This document shows, piece after piece, positions 8,540 through 16,601 of a stretch of DNA of 64,000 nucleotides (the first letter of the stretch is position 1; each line of letters opens with the position of its first letter). A program made the position numbers and the translations under genes. The notes below the pieces were generated by a model. That model saw nothing but the letters and a program-made list of their open reading frames with translations, did no database searches and was not told where the DNA came from. This stretch comes from an uncultured Pseudomonadota bacterium. GTDB lineage: Bacteria > Bdellovibrionota_B > Oligoflexia > Oligoflexales > CAIYRB01. The stretch lies in assembly GCA_903928445.1 (NCBI GenBank), contig CAIYRB010000002.1:1-64000 (forward strand), given 5' to 3'.

Positions 8540-9442
8540 TCACTCTGGGAATCGCTTCAGATCCAACCAGTATTCGGGACGTCCCAGCGGCACCGTTGTT
8601 GGCAGCGTCGGATTGATCAGCTCGATGACCCGGCGTTTGCTGATTTGGAATTGCCGCACCAGGCGACCGACGCCGACCACCTTTTCGCGCAATGCATCGC
8701 GCGTGCCATCGGCGATGCCGCGCTCGAAGCCAAGCCGAATCCGCTCAGCTAGGGCGGTCGCATCGGGCCTGACAAAGAAGTAGTCGGGCGCGACATAATG
8801 CAACATCAGCGACGACTCGACCTTAAGCGGCATGCCGCTACGCTGCTGCAGCTCCGAGACTGGTTCATGGAGAGCCCTAGGGAAATAGTCGAAGCGGCCT
8901 TTCACCAGCATGGTAAACAGGTCGTCAAAACGATCGGCGGTATCAAGCTTGAGTTTATTAGCGACGAGGATTTCGGTCGACTGCCAGTCGTGCATCTGCC
9001 CGCCGGTAAGCAGACGCAGGTCCTCTAAGGTCTTAAGCTTGGCAAACCTAGCCTCATCCCCAGCTCGGATCAGCAAGATCCGGTAGCCGTGCAGGCCTTG
9101 AAATATGGGGATAAGAATCGGACGCAGGGTCTTCTCGCGTGCGATCGTCGCGACATTCCAAGTAACATCCAATTCACCGGTCAAAACCAGTCGAATGTCG
9201 CGTGAATGCGTCCCGCCGTCCATCATGGTGATCTGACATGGTCCGTATTCTGCCTCGGTCTTCGCCAGGGCCATCTGCAGTAGCGCCAACGGATAGGCGT
9301 TCGGTGCATCTGCCGTCATAACCTTATGAATTTTTATCGCGCAGGGTTTTGCCATGGGCGCGTCTGCCGCAAGCGCAGGCGCCCAGGCACCGAGGACCGT
9401 TGCCGTCAGGACGCCCAAGACCTTTGCTAGTAAACTAAGCAT
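8540..9442 (-). CDS. Periplasmic substrate-binding-like protein
   Basis: A 300-residue protein with a cleavable signal peptide (hydrophobic stretch, then PALAADA as the likely cleavage region) and a type 2 periplasmic-binding fold by overall character. Segments such as GELDVTWNVATIAREKTLRPI and PLALLQMALAKTEAEYG resemble solute-binding proteins of the amino-acid or TAXI-like group. No permease or ATPase gene lies next to it, so its role in uptake is unproven; orphan binding proteins often serve as sensor ligand-binding parts. It starts 16 bases after the stop of the upstream MBL-fold gene, which suggests one transcript. The mature part has two Cys residues, Cys33 and Cys63. Confidence 0.75.
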   Translation of the reverse strand: MLSLLAKVLGVLTATVLGAWAPALAADAPMAKPCAIKIHKVMTADAPNAYPLALLQMALAKTEAEYGPCQITMMDGGTHSRDIRLVLTGELDVTWNVATIAREKTLRPILIPIFQGLHGYRILLIRAGDEARFAKLKTLEDLRLLTGGQMHDWQSTEILVANKLKLDTADRFDDLFTMLVKGRFDYFPRALHEPVSELQQRSGMPLKVESSLMLHYVAPDYFFVRPDATALAERIRLGFERGIADGTRDALREKVVGVGRLVRQFQISKRRVIELINPTLPTTVPLGRPEYWLDLKRFPE

Positions 9443-9457
9443 GGGGTTCCAGCACTT

Positions 9458-10858
9458 TCACTGAATGACGATGTGTTTGGCTTCACACGCAAGAATTGCT
9501 TGCACCCCGAAGCGTTGCAAGATGTGAGCAGCCAGCGCCCGCTGTGCCTGCGGTTCACCATGATTCAGTACGATCTGGGCCGGGGGTTGCGCCATATGGC
9601 TAAGCCACGTCAGCGTATCGACATAATCCGCATGCGAGGAGAGGTGGTCCAAGGTGACGATTTCGGCGGCAATCGGCACTTCGACATGATGGATCCGTAG
9701 AGTCGCTAGATCAGCGCTATGATCCTGCAAGAACCGGCCTTTGGTCCCCTCCGCCTGATAGCCACAAAAGACAACGGTACTGCGCGGATCAGGCAGCCTA
9801 GCCTTGAGATGATGCAGGATACGGCCGCCGTTAAGCATGCCGGAGGCCGAGATGACGATCATCGGACCATCGCGCATGCAGCTAAGCATCGACTCATCGA
9901 CCGTCTGCGACACCTCAAAAAGCCGGGGTCGAAACGGGTCGGCACTGCCAGTAAAGGCCGACTGGAGGACTTGGTCCTCAGGATGGCGCAAGCAGACCTC
10001 CATGGCCGCGGTGGCCATAGGACTGTCTAGGATTACTGGCACGGCGGGAATCTTGCCCTGGTCCTCAAGTAGCCGCAGCATATAGGTCAGCTCTTGGGCA
10101 CGGCCGACGGCAAACGCCGGGATGACTAAGACCCCACCGCGGGCCATGGTGCGGCGAACGACCTCGGCCAACGCGACCAAACCGTCCTCACGCGGCTGCA
10201 AGCGATCGCCGTAGGTGGACTCGAGCACCAGCACGTCGGTGCCATGGATGTACTCCGGCGGCCGCAGGTGATGCGAGCGGTCATTGCCCAGATCGCCGGT
10301 AAAGGTCAGCGTCCGCATGCCCCGGTCACCAAGATCGGCGGCGATTTGAATCATGCTGGCGCCGATAATATGCCCGGCACGCACCAAGCGAAACGACAGC
10401 CCTTCGGCGAGCGGGATCCACTGATCGCGGCGATGCGGGACCAATCGAGAATTAGCCAAGGCAGCATCCGCTGCTGTGAAGAGCGGCTCGGCGGGGCTGT
10501 GATTTGAGTAGTGCGTACGATTGGCAAAGGCTGCAGCCTCTTCCTCCAAATGTGCCGCATCGAGCAGTAGGATTTGGGTCAGGTCGACGGTGCCCTGGGT
10601 GGCATGGATAGGGCCGGCAAATCCCTGCTGGCAGAGTCTCGGCAGGTACCCCGTATGATCGAGGTGCGCATGCGTCAGCAGCACCCCTGCTAGACTGCTG
10701 GGCTGGATACTAAACGGCAACCAGTTTCGTTCGCGCTTGGCCTTATCGCCCTGGAATAAACCACAATCGATGAGCCACGAACGACCCTGGTAGGTCAACA
10801 GGCTGCGGCTTCCTGTGACGGTATCGTCCGCCCCGAGTACTTGGATGTTCAGCGGCAC
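9458..10858 (-). CDS. MBL-fold beta-CASP ribonuclease-like protein
   Basis: The 466-residue product has the metallo-beta-lactamase motif THAHLDH (His63, His65, Asp67, His68), a GHIIGASM segment, a TGDLGND motif, and the beta-CASP insert with a C-terminal RMMBL-type tail (HLSSHAD, LNHGEPQAQ). Proteins of this group (YsH1/CPSF-73 relatives) cut or trim RNA and need two zinc ions. The start is the GTG at 10858: GAGGGG lies about six bases upstream and the product then begins PLNIQVLGADDTVTGS, the usual family N-terminus. A longer in-frame opening to 10987 adds unrelated residues. The gene lies downstream of tRNA-Arg on the same strand and precedes the binding-protein gene. Confidence 0.9.
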   Translation of the reverse strand: MPLNIQVLGADDTVTGSRSLLTYQGRSWLIDCGLFQGDKAKRERNWLPFSIQPSSLAGVLLTHAHLDHTGYLPRLCQQGFAGPIHATQGTVDLTQILLLDAAHLEEEAAAFANRTHYSNHSPAEPLFTAADAALANSRLVPHRRDQWIPLAEGLSFRLVRAGHIIGASMIQIAADLGDRGMRTLTFTGDLGNDRSHHLRPPEYIHGTDVLVLESTYGDRLQPREDGLVALAEVVRRTMARGGVLVIPAFAVGRAQELTYMLRLLEDQGKIPAVPVILDSPMATAAMEVCLRHPEDQVLQSAFTGSADPFRPRLFEVSQTVDESMLSCMRDGPMIVISASGMLNGGRILHHLKARLPDPRSTVVFCGYQAEGTKGRFLQDHSADLATLRIHHVEVPIAAEIVTLDHLSSHADYVDTLTWLSHMAQPPAQIVLNHGEPQAQRALAAHILQRFGVQAILACEAKHIVIQ

Positions 10859-11129
10859 GTTGCGCCCCTCGTTGGTGCGTGATGAAAGTACGGATGGGCC
10901 ACAACCAACCAAGGCCATGCGGCACTGAGGCTGCGCACAGACGGCACGGCTTGCCCATCGCTTAGATAGACGGATAAACGACAGCACACCGCCTAGACGA
11001 CCTTATTGTAACGACCCCAAGCGCCACCTGCAACCAAAGCCGCCGGGTTCGTCATCAGCTATCCTGCCGAGCAAGGGTCGAAGATGTGCCGTATTTTCGC
11101 CCTGAAACAAATCGAGGGCGGTAGAAAGA

Positions 11130-11206
11130 TGGCGCCCCCGGCACGATTCGAACGTGCGACCACAAGCTTAGAAGGCTAGTGCTCTATCCAGCTGAGCTAC
11201 GGGAGC
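11130..11206 (-). tRNA. tRNA-Arg (anticodon UCU)
   Basis: The minus strand folds into a full 77-base cloverleaf: acceptor GCTCCCG with CGGGGGC, D-arm GCTC/GAGC, anticodon loop CTTCTAA (anticodon TCT), a five-base variable loop, T-arm GCACG/CGTGC with TTCGAAT, and an encoded CCA end. One T-T mismatch is present in the anticodon stem. It reads AGA codons. Confidence 0.95.
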
Positions 11207-11318
11207 GTTAGGCCGCCCACCCTACATCAACAGAGTCTACGGTGTCCACGGTCTCTTTCGCATCGGCATCGCCAAGTGCCACCTTGTCAAGGCTCCAGGC
11301 CGGTGGTAGGTGTGGGTC

Positions 11319-11744
11319 ATGGATGCTGCAACACGCCCAACCTTCCCCCAAATTTACATGCGCCTGGCCTTTGCATTGGCGGAGCGCTCGACGTGCAAGC
11401 GACTAAAAGTCGGCACCGTGATCACCAGCACCGACTTTCGCAAGGTCTTGGCGGTGGGCTACAACGGCAATGCGACTGGCCTGCCAAACAGCTGTGACCG
11501 CGATGAACCAGGCAATTGCGGCTGCCTGCATTCCGAAGAAAACGCCGTCATCAACTGCGACAGCCCGCGCGAGACGCCCAAGCTGGCCTTTGTCACGCAC
11601 ATGCCATGCACCGCATGCGCTAAACGCCTGATCAATCTAGGCAACGTGCGCCAGGTCTACTTCGGGCACCTGTATCGCAGCAGCGACTCGGTGGGACTCT
11701 TTGACCAGACGCATATTCAGATCATGCAGCTCGAGTCCTGGTAG
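11319..11744 (+). CDS. dCMP deaminase-like cytidine deaminase
   Basis: The 141-residue protein belongs to the zinc-dependent cytidine/deoxycytidylate deaminase family. Zinc ligands are His71 in CLHSEENAV, with Glu73 as the proton shuttle, plus Cys97 and Cys100 in MPCTACAK. An extra Cys/His-rich loop before the active site (NSCDRDEPGNCGCLH) is typical of dCMP deaminases and ComEB. The likely reaction is dCMP to dUMP in thymidylate supply. I chose the ATG at 11319; a GTG three codons upstream is also possible. It is convergent with the Ppx/GppA-like lipoprotein gene. Confidence 0.85.
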   Translation: MDAATRPTFPQIYMRLAFALAERSTCKRLKVGTVITSTDFRKVLAVGYNGNATGLPNSCDRDEPGNCGCLHSEENAVINCDSPRETPKLAFVTHMPCTACAKRLINLGNVRQVYFGHLYRSSDSVGLFDQTHIQIMQLESW

Positions 11745-11775
11745 AGGCCTCGGCATGAGCACTAAGCGGCTGGTC

Positions 11776-12861
11776 CTATTTTTTGGCGACAGCCAATTCG
11801 GCGATCAAAACGTGGCGTACATCGGTGTCACTGACCGTCATCTCCTTCACCGCAAGATCCTTCATGATGTGTAGGAGTAGAGTCGCACTCGCTGGTGCTT
11901 TGATGGCGTAGTCGAGGGCGTCGGCGTCGCTGGCGAGTCCGAGGGCGGCGAGGACCTCGGGAGATTTGGTTCCGCGTAGGAGAGGAACCCTAGATTTAGG
12001 CGCCAAGGCGCCCAGGGTGGAGCGCAGGGCTTGAATCTCCGACGCAGCGATGAGGGGATGGCCCAGATCTGCGGCAAGAAATTTACTAATGCTGCCGGTA
12101 CCCACCAGTCGAGTACCGCGCAACAAGTCTGGCGCCAGAGGCATTGGCGCCTGAGCTTCCAGGGCTAGGTCGCAGGCCTGAAACTGAGCGGCGGTGAGGC
12201 TCCCTTCGGGAAGCCACTTGGTGACGATCTGATTGCTGCCGATCTGCGTACTGCCTCCTGAAGCAAAGGCGTCGCGCGTGCCGACGGCTAACTGAAAACT
12301 GCCGCCACCCAAGTCCAGCGTGGCATAGCGGTCATCAGCATGACCGACGCTGCGAAATTTGGCGATCGCTCCCAAATAGCCATAGTGGGCTTCCTCTGCG
12401 CCGGTCAATATGCGTGCCCGCACCACGCCAAGATCATGCTGAATCTTTGCTAAAAAGTCGCGACCGTTGGTGGCGTTGCGAGTAACGGCGGTGGCGATGA
12501 GCGCGACCGAGCCTGGATCTATCCCAAACTCTTCGTGGGCCGTAGTGACCAGGGATTGAATTGCCGCGAGAGTCCGGTCTTGATTCGCCGTAGGAATCGA
12601 CTCACCACTGGCGACCCCCTCGCCCAGGCGAGTGCTTAACCGCACATCTTTGACCGTGACCATCGAACCATCGGTCGATCGTTGCTGCACGAGCATTTTG
12701 GCGCCGGAGCTACCCATATCGATGGCGGCAAAATAAGAAGACTTCGATGCACTAGACGCCAGCGTTTCACTCACGGCAGGTCCCCTGCAGGCGGCAGCAA
12801 AGATCAGGCCTGCAGCAAAGCCACGACGCAAAGGCCCAAGCATTTGCTCAACATGTCCCAT
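11776..12861 (-). CDS. Ppx/GppA-family phosphatase lipoprotein
   Basis: A 361-residue ASKHA-fold protein of the exopolyphosphatase/pppGpp-phosphatase family. It shows the family's first phosphate loop (AIDMGSSGAKML, about 46-57), the catalytic-glutamate region TGAEEAHYGYLG (about 153-164) and the second loop LDLGGGSFQLAV (182-193). Unlike the usual cytoplasmic enzymes it begins with a lipoprotein signal, GLIFAAAC with lipid-site Cys25. Only the core two domains are present; there is no HD domain. Start 12861 has GGAG eight bases upstream. It lies 26 bases after a CHAD-like lipoprotein gene, probably in one operon. Together they suggest polyphosphate handling outside the cytoplasm; this is inference. 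Confidence 0.8.
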   Translation of the reverse strand: MGHVEQMLGPLRRGFAAGLIFAAACRGPAVSETLASSASKSSYFAAIDMGSSGAKMLVQQRSTDGSMVTVKDVRLSTRLGEGVASGESIPTANQDRTLAAIQSLVTTAHEEFGIDPGSVALIATAVTRNATNGRDFLAKIQHDLGVVRARILTGAEEAHYGYLGAIAKFRSVGHADDRYATLDLGGGSFQLAVGTRDAFASGGSTQIGSNQIVTKWLPEGSLTAAQFQACDLALEAQAPMPLAPDLLRGTRLVGTGSISKFLAADLGHPLIAASEIQALRSTLGALAPKSRVPLLRGTKSPEVLAALGLASDADALDYAIKAPASATLLLHIMKDLAVKEMTVSDTDVRHVLIAELAVAKK

Positions 12862-12887
12862 GGCGTGATCTCCGAGGATAGAAGTAT

Positions 12888-13901
12888 TTATAGGTTCAAA
12901 GTCGCAAGGTGTAGGGTGTTCTTCTGCCAGGTCTTCACCGCGGCCCACTCCATATCGAGCTGAATCAAAAGATCAGCGGTTTTCGGACTTCTAGCTTTCA
13001 CAGCGTCTTGATAACCCACCAAACGGTCATGCAATTGGCCATACTTGCTTACCAGGTCCTTAATGATACTCAATTGATCCTTTGCCTGCGCGGATGGCGC
13101 GAGGATGGTCGGGAAATAGTCGTACATATCGAGGATCACCCGAGACCTTTTGCGAAAGTTATGGAAGTCATCGATGTCCTTATCGTTGCTGAGATGGCCT
13201 AGCGCGAGCAAAGCAGGCTCGGCCGCCTGCAATTGGACGATTTGCCCCTTCGTCAGAGCATGCAGGGCGTCGCTTGCCGGTGTGTTAAACGTTGGCACTT
13301 GCGCAACCGACCGCCAGAACAACTTAGACAAATCGTCCTTGTTCCGGGTCCAGGCCTTCGCTGCAGAAATATCGCCGAGAAAATCCGCCAACTGCTGTTG
13401 AAAATCCGGTGCCAGATATTTGCTTAAAAACTTGTCCACACCAGCGCGTTGGGTCGCGAGTTCCTGTGGGTCATAGGTGATGTTCGTCTGCCCCGCGGCC
13501 TGAGGGACGTCGTACAGGTCTTTAAACGTACCGACTTTCTCATAGCCTTCGTCGAGGAGCGGGCGAAGCTCAAGAAAGAAGTCGTGCTTGCGATCTCCAG
13601 GCAAGGCATACACTAGGATATCGATGTAAGCACGCGCCTTGCCGAGAGACTTGCGCAACACCCGCGCATCCGGCGGCAAAGTCTGATCGGTGAAGGTCTT
13701 CGCCTGCGCCGTCGTTGCGGTGATTACGGCGCTTAGCTGTTGTTTGGCCAGCTCGCCGTAGGTGACCTTTGGCGACGTCGTTGCTGCGGCGTCCAGGCCA
13801 CTAGCGGCCGACTGGCTCTGCGGGGTGCGGCAGCCGAGGCCAAGAACGAGTATGAGGCCAAGGGACCAAGACAACGAACGATTTAAAGTCTTAAGACGCA
13901 C
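12888..13901 (-). CDS. CHAD-like lipoprotein
   Basis: The 337-residue protein has a lipoprotein signal (LGLILVLGLGC, Cys24). The mature part is all-helical by composition and contains two halves that resemble the CHAD (conserved histidine alpha-helical) domain: VLRKSLGKARAYIDILVY (81-98) and DDFHNFRKRSRVILDMY (244-260), followed by a helix IIKDLVSKYGQLHDRLVGYQ. Basic residues at these positions bind polyphosphate in known CHAD proteins. The GTG start at 13901 has GGAG about eight bases upstream. The next gene encodes a Ppx/GppA-family lipoprotein, which strengthens the CHAD reading, since both families act on polyphosphate. The similarity is distant, so confirmation by structure prediction is needed. 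Confidence 0.75.
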   Translation of the reverse strand: MRLKTLNRSLSWSLGLILVLGLGCRTPQSQSAASGLDAAATTSPKVTYGELAKQQLSAVITATTAQAKTFTDQTLPPDARVLRKSLGKARAYIDILVYALPGDRKHDFFLELRPLLDEGYEKVGTFKDLYDVPQAAGQTNITYDPQELATQRAGVDKFLSKYLAPDFQQQLADFLGDISAAKAWTRNKDDLSKLFWRSVAQVPTFNTPASDALHALTKGQIVQLQAAEPALLALGHLSNDKDIDDFHNFRKRSRVILDMYDYFPTILAPSAQAKDQLSIIKDLVSKYGQLHDRLVGYQDAVKARSPKTADLLIQLDMEWAAVKTWQKNTLHLATLNL

Positions 13902-14087
13902 AGGGATGCTCCAAGATAAACGATGGAAGAAGGCGGATGGTTTAAACTGAATACGGGCCGAAATGGAATCATTTGACTATAATATATCCGTTTATAGGCA
14001 ATGATTCAGCCCTTCTTTACATAATATTAATGTGGCTCGGCTGGCTCAACAGGTAAACGGCGCAATCGGCCCATGACTCCGGTCACT

Positions 14088-14156
14088 ATATCATACACTT
14101 TAGGATATAAAATTGACGGATGATGGATCAATATTATATCCTAAAGTGTATGATAT
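14088..14156. promoter_or_regulatory. Operator of the hipA-hipB locus
   Basis: Two 22-base arms, 14088-14109 and 14135-14156, are perfect inverted copies separated by 25 bases. Each arm holds TATCATACACTTTAGGATA or its complement, which is close to the TATCC-N8-GGATA operator bound by HipB of Escherichia coli but with one altered half. The pair sits 31 bases before the hipA start. Autorepression by the downstream HipB-like protein is likely. Confidence 0.7.
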
Positions 14157-14187
14157 TTTATCATTGCGACCTCTGCTGGATACCACT

Positions 14188-15453
14188 ATGGCCGATGCTC
14201 TAACCCTTGAAATTCACGACAACAACCTAGGCTGGGTGAACGCCGGAGAGCTAACCTTTGCCGCCCGCGGGGACGTGCGTTGGGAGTACGACCTGGATTA
14301 CGCCGCCGACCATTTAGGCCGGCAAGACAGCGCCGCCTTCTCGATCAATATGCCGGTAGACGTACGCTCGCATAAGGGCGAGCTTCCTCCCTTCATTCTT
14401 GATCTGATGCCCCAGGGGGAACCACTCAAGCGGCTCCTGCGACGCTACCAGATTGGCCGTGATGATGCCTTTGATGAGATTTTGGCGCGGGTTCCCTTGG
14501 CCTCGCCAGGCAATATCCGCATTGCAGAACCATGGCGACAGGTGGATCACCTACGCGACGGCTATCATGAGGCCGGCTTTCTGCGCGAAGATATCATCTT
14601 TTATAAACGGGAATTCGTCGATTATATGGAGCGTCACGGCGCGCCCATTGGCGGGACCACGGGAGCAGGGGGGGGATCACCCAAGTTCCTGCTTCGCCAG
14701 GACGCGGCAGGAAGATTTCATGCCGATGGAATGCTCGACGATCGTTTGACGAAGCGGGCCGTACTTGTGAAATTCCCCTATACAGACAGCCAGAATTCCC
14801 GGGAGCTGCTGCGGGTAGAAAAGATCTATTACGATTTTCTCAGAGAATTGCCGTTGATCACCGGGGATGCGCTCGAGTTTGATCATGATGTGTTGTTTAT
14901 CAATCGCTTTGATCGCCAACGTGACGATGCCGGACGGCTGTGCTATCACGGACTGGAGAGCTTCTACAGCGCCCACGGCATTGCCGTGCATGGAGCTAGG
15001 CTGCAGCATGAGGACAACCTGCGGCTGTTGGCACGATGTTCGTCAGAGCCCGTAGCGGACATGATTGAGTATATCAAGCGCGACCTAGTCAATGTCATCC
15101 TCGCTAACAGCGACAATCATGGCCGCAATTGGTCCCTGATTAAGCGACCGAGCGAAGTGCGCTTGTCCCCTATCTACGATGTGACTGCAATGCGCTTTTT
15201 TGAAGGCGATTTTATCGTCGAGTTGACGCGCTGGGAGCCGCCTCATGTGCCGCTTGCTGCGCGTTTAGCCTGGTTGCAGCAGACGTTTGCTTCGCTGCGC
15301 GAAAGGTTAATTCCAGAGTTGCGGCTTTTTCTTACGGCGCTTGGCAACGTTGATGAACGACTGAGGTTACTAGGAGTAAACCGCGATTTTTTGTCACGTT
15401 CCAAAATCGAACGCGACCAGCTCATGAGTGAGCTAAAGACGACTTTACTGTAG
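14188..15453 (+). CDS. hipA: HipA-like serine/threonine kinase toxin
   Basis: This 421-residue protein has the HipA N-terminal domain (LEIHDNNLGWVNAGELTF), the Gly-rich phosphate loop (TGAGGGSPKFLL) and the kinase core. The catalytic Asp309 lies in NSDNHGRNW and the metal-binding Asp in YDVTAM. Known HipA toxins phosphorylate GltX or other tRNA synthetases and cause growth arrest. The ATG at 14188 fits the family N-terminus; an open frame upstream to 14113 runs through the operator and is unlikely to be translated. The antitoxin-like hipB gene follows 20 bases downstream, the reverse of the E. coli order. Confidence 0.88.
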   Translation: MADALTLEIHDNNLGWVNAGELTFAARGDVRWEYDLDYAADHLGRQDSAAFSINMPVDVRSHKGELPPFILDLMPQGEPLKRLLRRYQIGRDDAFDEILARVPLASPGNIRIAEPWRQVDHLRDGYHEAGFLREDIIFYKREFVDYMERHGAPIGGTTGAGGGSPKFLLRQDAAGRFHADGMLDDRLTKRAVLVKFPYTDSQNSRELLRVEKIYYDFLRELPLITGDALEFDHDVLFINRFDRQRDDAGRLCYHGLESFYSAHGIAVHGARLQHEDNLRLLARCSSEPVADMIEYIKRDLVNVILANSDNHGRNWSLIKRPSEVRLSPIYDVTAMRFFEGDFIVELTRWEPPHVPLAARLAWLQQTFASLRERLIPELRLFLTALGNVDERLRLLGVNRDFLSRSKIERDQLMSELKTTLL

Positions 15454-15473
15454 CCGCATGTGAGGGCAGCTGA

Positions 15474-15743
15474 ATGGCAAAACTACGCGATAAAGATAAA
15501 CGCAACCAGATCCGCCATGAACTCGATGTTCGACTAGACGCCAGTGGAGTGCCCGTTGCCGAATTGAGTAAGAGCTTGCGCAAGATGCTGGGTAAGGATC
15601 AGGTGGAGTTTTGTCAAATGGTGGGCATCAGCTTATCGACACTGCGCAAGATCGAACAGGGGCGCGGCAATGTGACGGTGGCGACCCTGGACAAGGTCCT
15701 GGCACCGTTTGGACTGAGCTTGGCCGTGGTGCGATACGGTTAA
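15474..15743 (+). CDS. hipB: HipB-like antitoxin, XRE family
   Basis: An 89-residue DNA-binding protein with a helix-turn-helix at about 46-75 (LGKDQVEFCQMVGISLSTLRKIEQ is the core region, given here only as a landmark by its GISLSTLRKIEQG part). It ends GLSLAVVRYG, similar to HipB tails. A basic N-terminal stretch of about 20 residues (KLRDKDKRNQIRHEL) precedes the domain. It should neutralise the HipA-like kinase encoded just upstream and repress the locus at the 14088-14156 palindrome. GAGGG is placed upstream of the ATG. Confidence 0.85.
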   Translation: MAKLRDKDKRNQIRHELDVRLDASGVPVAELSKSLRKMLGKDQVEFCQMVGISLSTLRKIEQGRGNVTVATLDKVLAPFGLSLAVVRYG

Positions 15744-15828
15744 GGGCGCACAGCAATTGTCTATTGGTGCAAATTGGTTCGCTCGTTGCTATCCTTATAA
15801 ACACCACAATACGACATGAGGCCACAAG

Positions 15829-16569
15829 ATGAAGGCGGCGCAGCAGACGGTCTTAGTCGTCGATGATGAACCAGACCTCTGCGATATCGTTGGGTTTGAC
15901 CTCAAAGACGCTGGCTACGAAGTCCTCACGGCAAATAGTGGCCATGAAGCCCTCGATTTGGTCAAGTCGCGGTCGATTGATGCAATCATCAGCGATATCA
16001 GAATGCCCAACGGTAGCGGCATCGATCTACTCGAAGGCGTCAAACAGCGTTCCACAGATCGTCCGGTGGTTTTGTTGATGACCGGTCATTCAGACCTGAC
16101 ACTAGAAGACGCTTTTGATAAGGGCGCCGAGGTCGTTCTAAGTAAGCCCATTGTTCCGGAACAATTGCTATCGGCCTTGACCTCCGCTTTGTTGACGCTC
16201 GATGAACGCTTGGCGAAAAGGCAGCTAAGGCTCAAGACTGAGCTTGATATTGAACTCAATCTGCCTGATTCCACACAACCGTTGCAGAGCAAGGCGCTTA
16301 ACGTCGGCCGCGGCGGCGCCTTCATTGCGATATCTCCAACGCCCAAGGCCCAGGCTGGAACGCAGGTCGATTTTCGCTTTAGATGGCGCAACGCCAAACC
16401 ACAGAGCATCGAGGGGCAGGGCATCATCAGATGGGTCCGAGCCGAGGCTACAGCCGCACTTCCAGCGGGAATAGGGATCGAATTTATCAGCCTCGCGGGA
16501 CCATCGCGGGAAAAGCTCGCAAGCTTGATCAACGAGCTAAAGATTCACGCCTTTATCCCTAAATCGTAG
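15829..16569 (+). CDS. Response regulator with C-terminal PilZ-like domain
   Basis: A 246-residue two-domain protein. Residues 1-120 form a receiver with the acidic pair Asp12/Asp13, phosphoacceptor Asp56 (ISDIRMP), Thr85 and Lys106. Residues about 125-240 look like a PilZ domain: a KRQLRLK stretch stands for the RxxxR motif and NVGRGGAFI for the (D/N)xSxxG motif, with Ser replaced by Gly. Loss of that Ser and a weak first motif make c-di-GMP binding doubtful. Receiver-PilZ proteins usually control motility or surface traits. No sensor kinase is adjacent. Convergent with proS. Confidence 0.85.
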   Translation: MKAAQQTVLVVDDEPDLCDIVGFDLKDAGYEVLTANSGHEALDLVKSRSIDAIISDIRMPNGSGIDLLEGVKQRSTDRPVVLLMTGHSDLTLEDAFDKGAEVVLSKPIVPEQLLSALTSALLTLDERLAKRQLRLKTELDIELNLPDSTQPLQSKALNVGRGGAFIAISPTPKAQAGTQVDFRFRWRNAKPQSIEGQGIIRWVRAEATAALPAGIGIEFISLAGPSREKLASLINELKIHAFIPKS

Positions 16570-16601
16570 TAAAACCAGTCACTTCCGCGCAGCGCCTCGG
16601 A

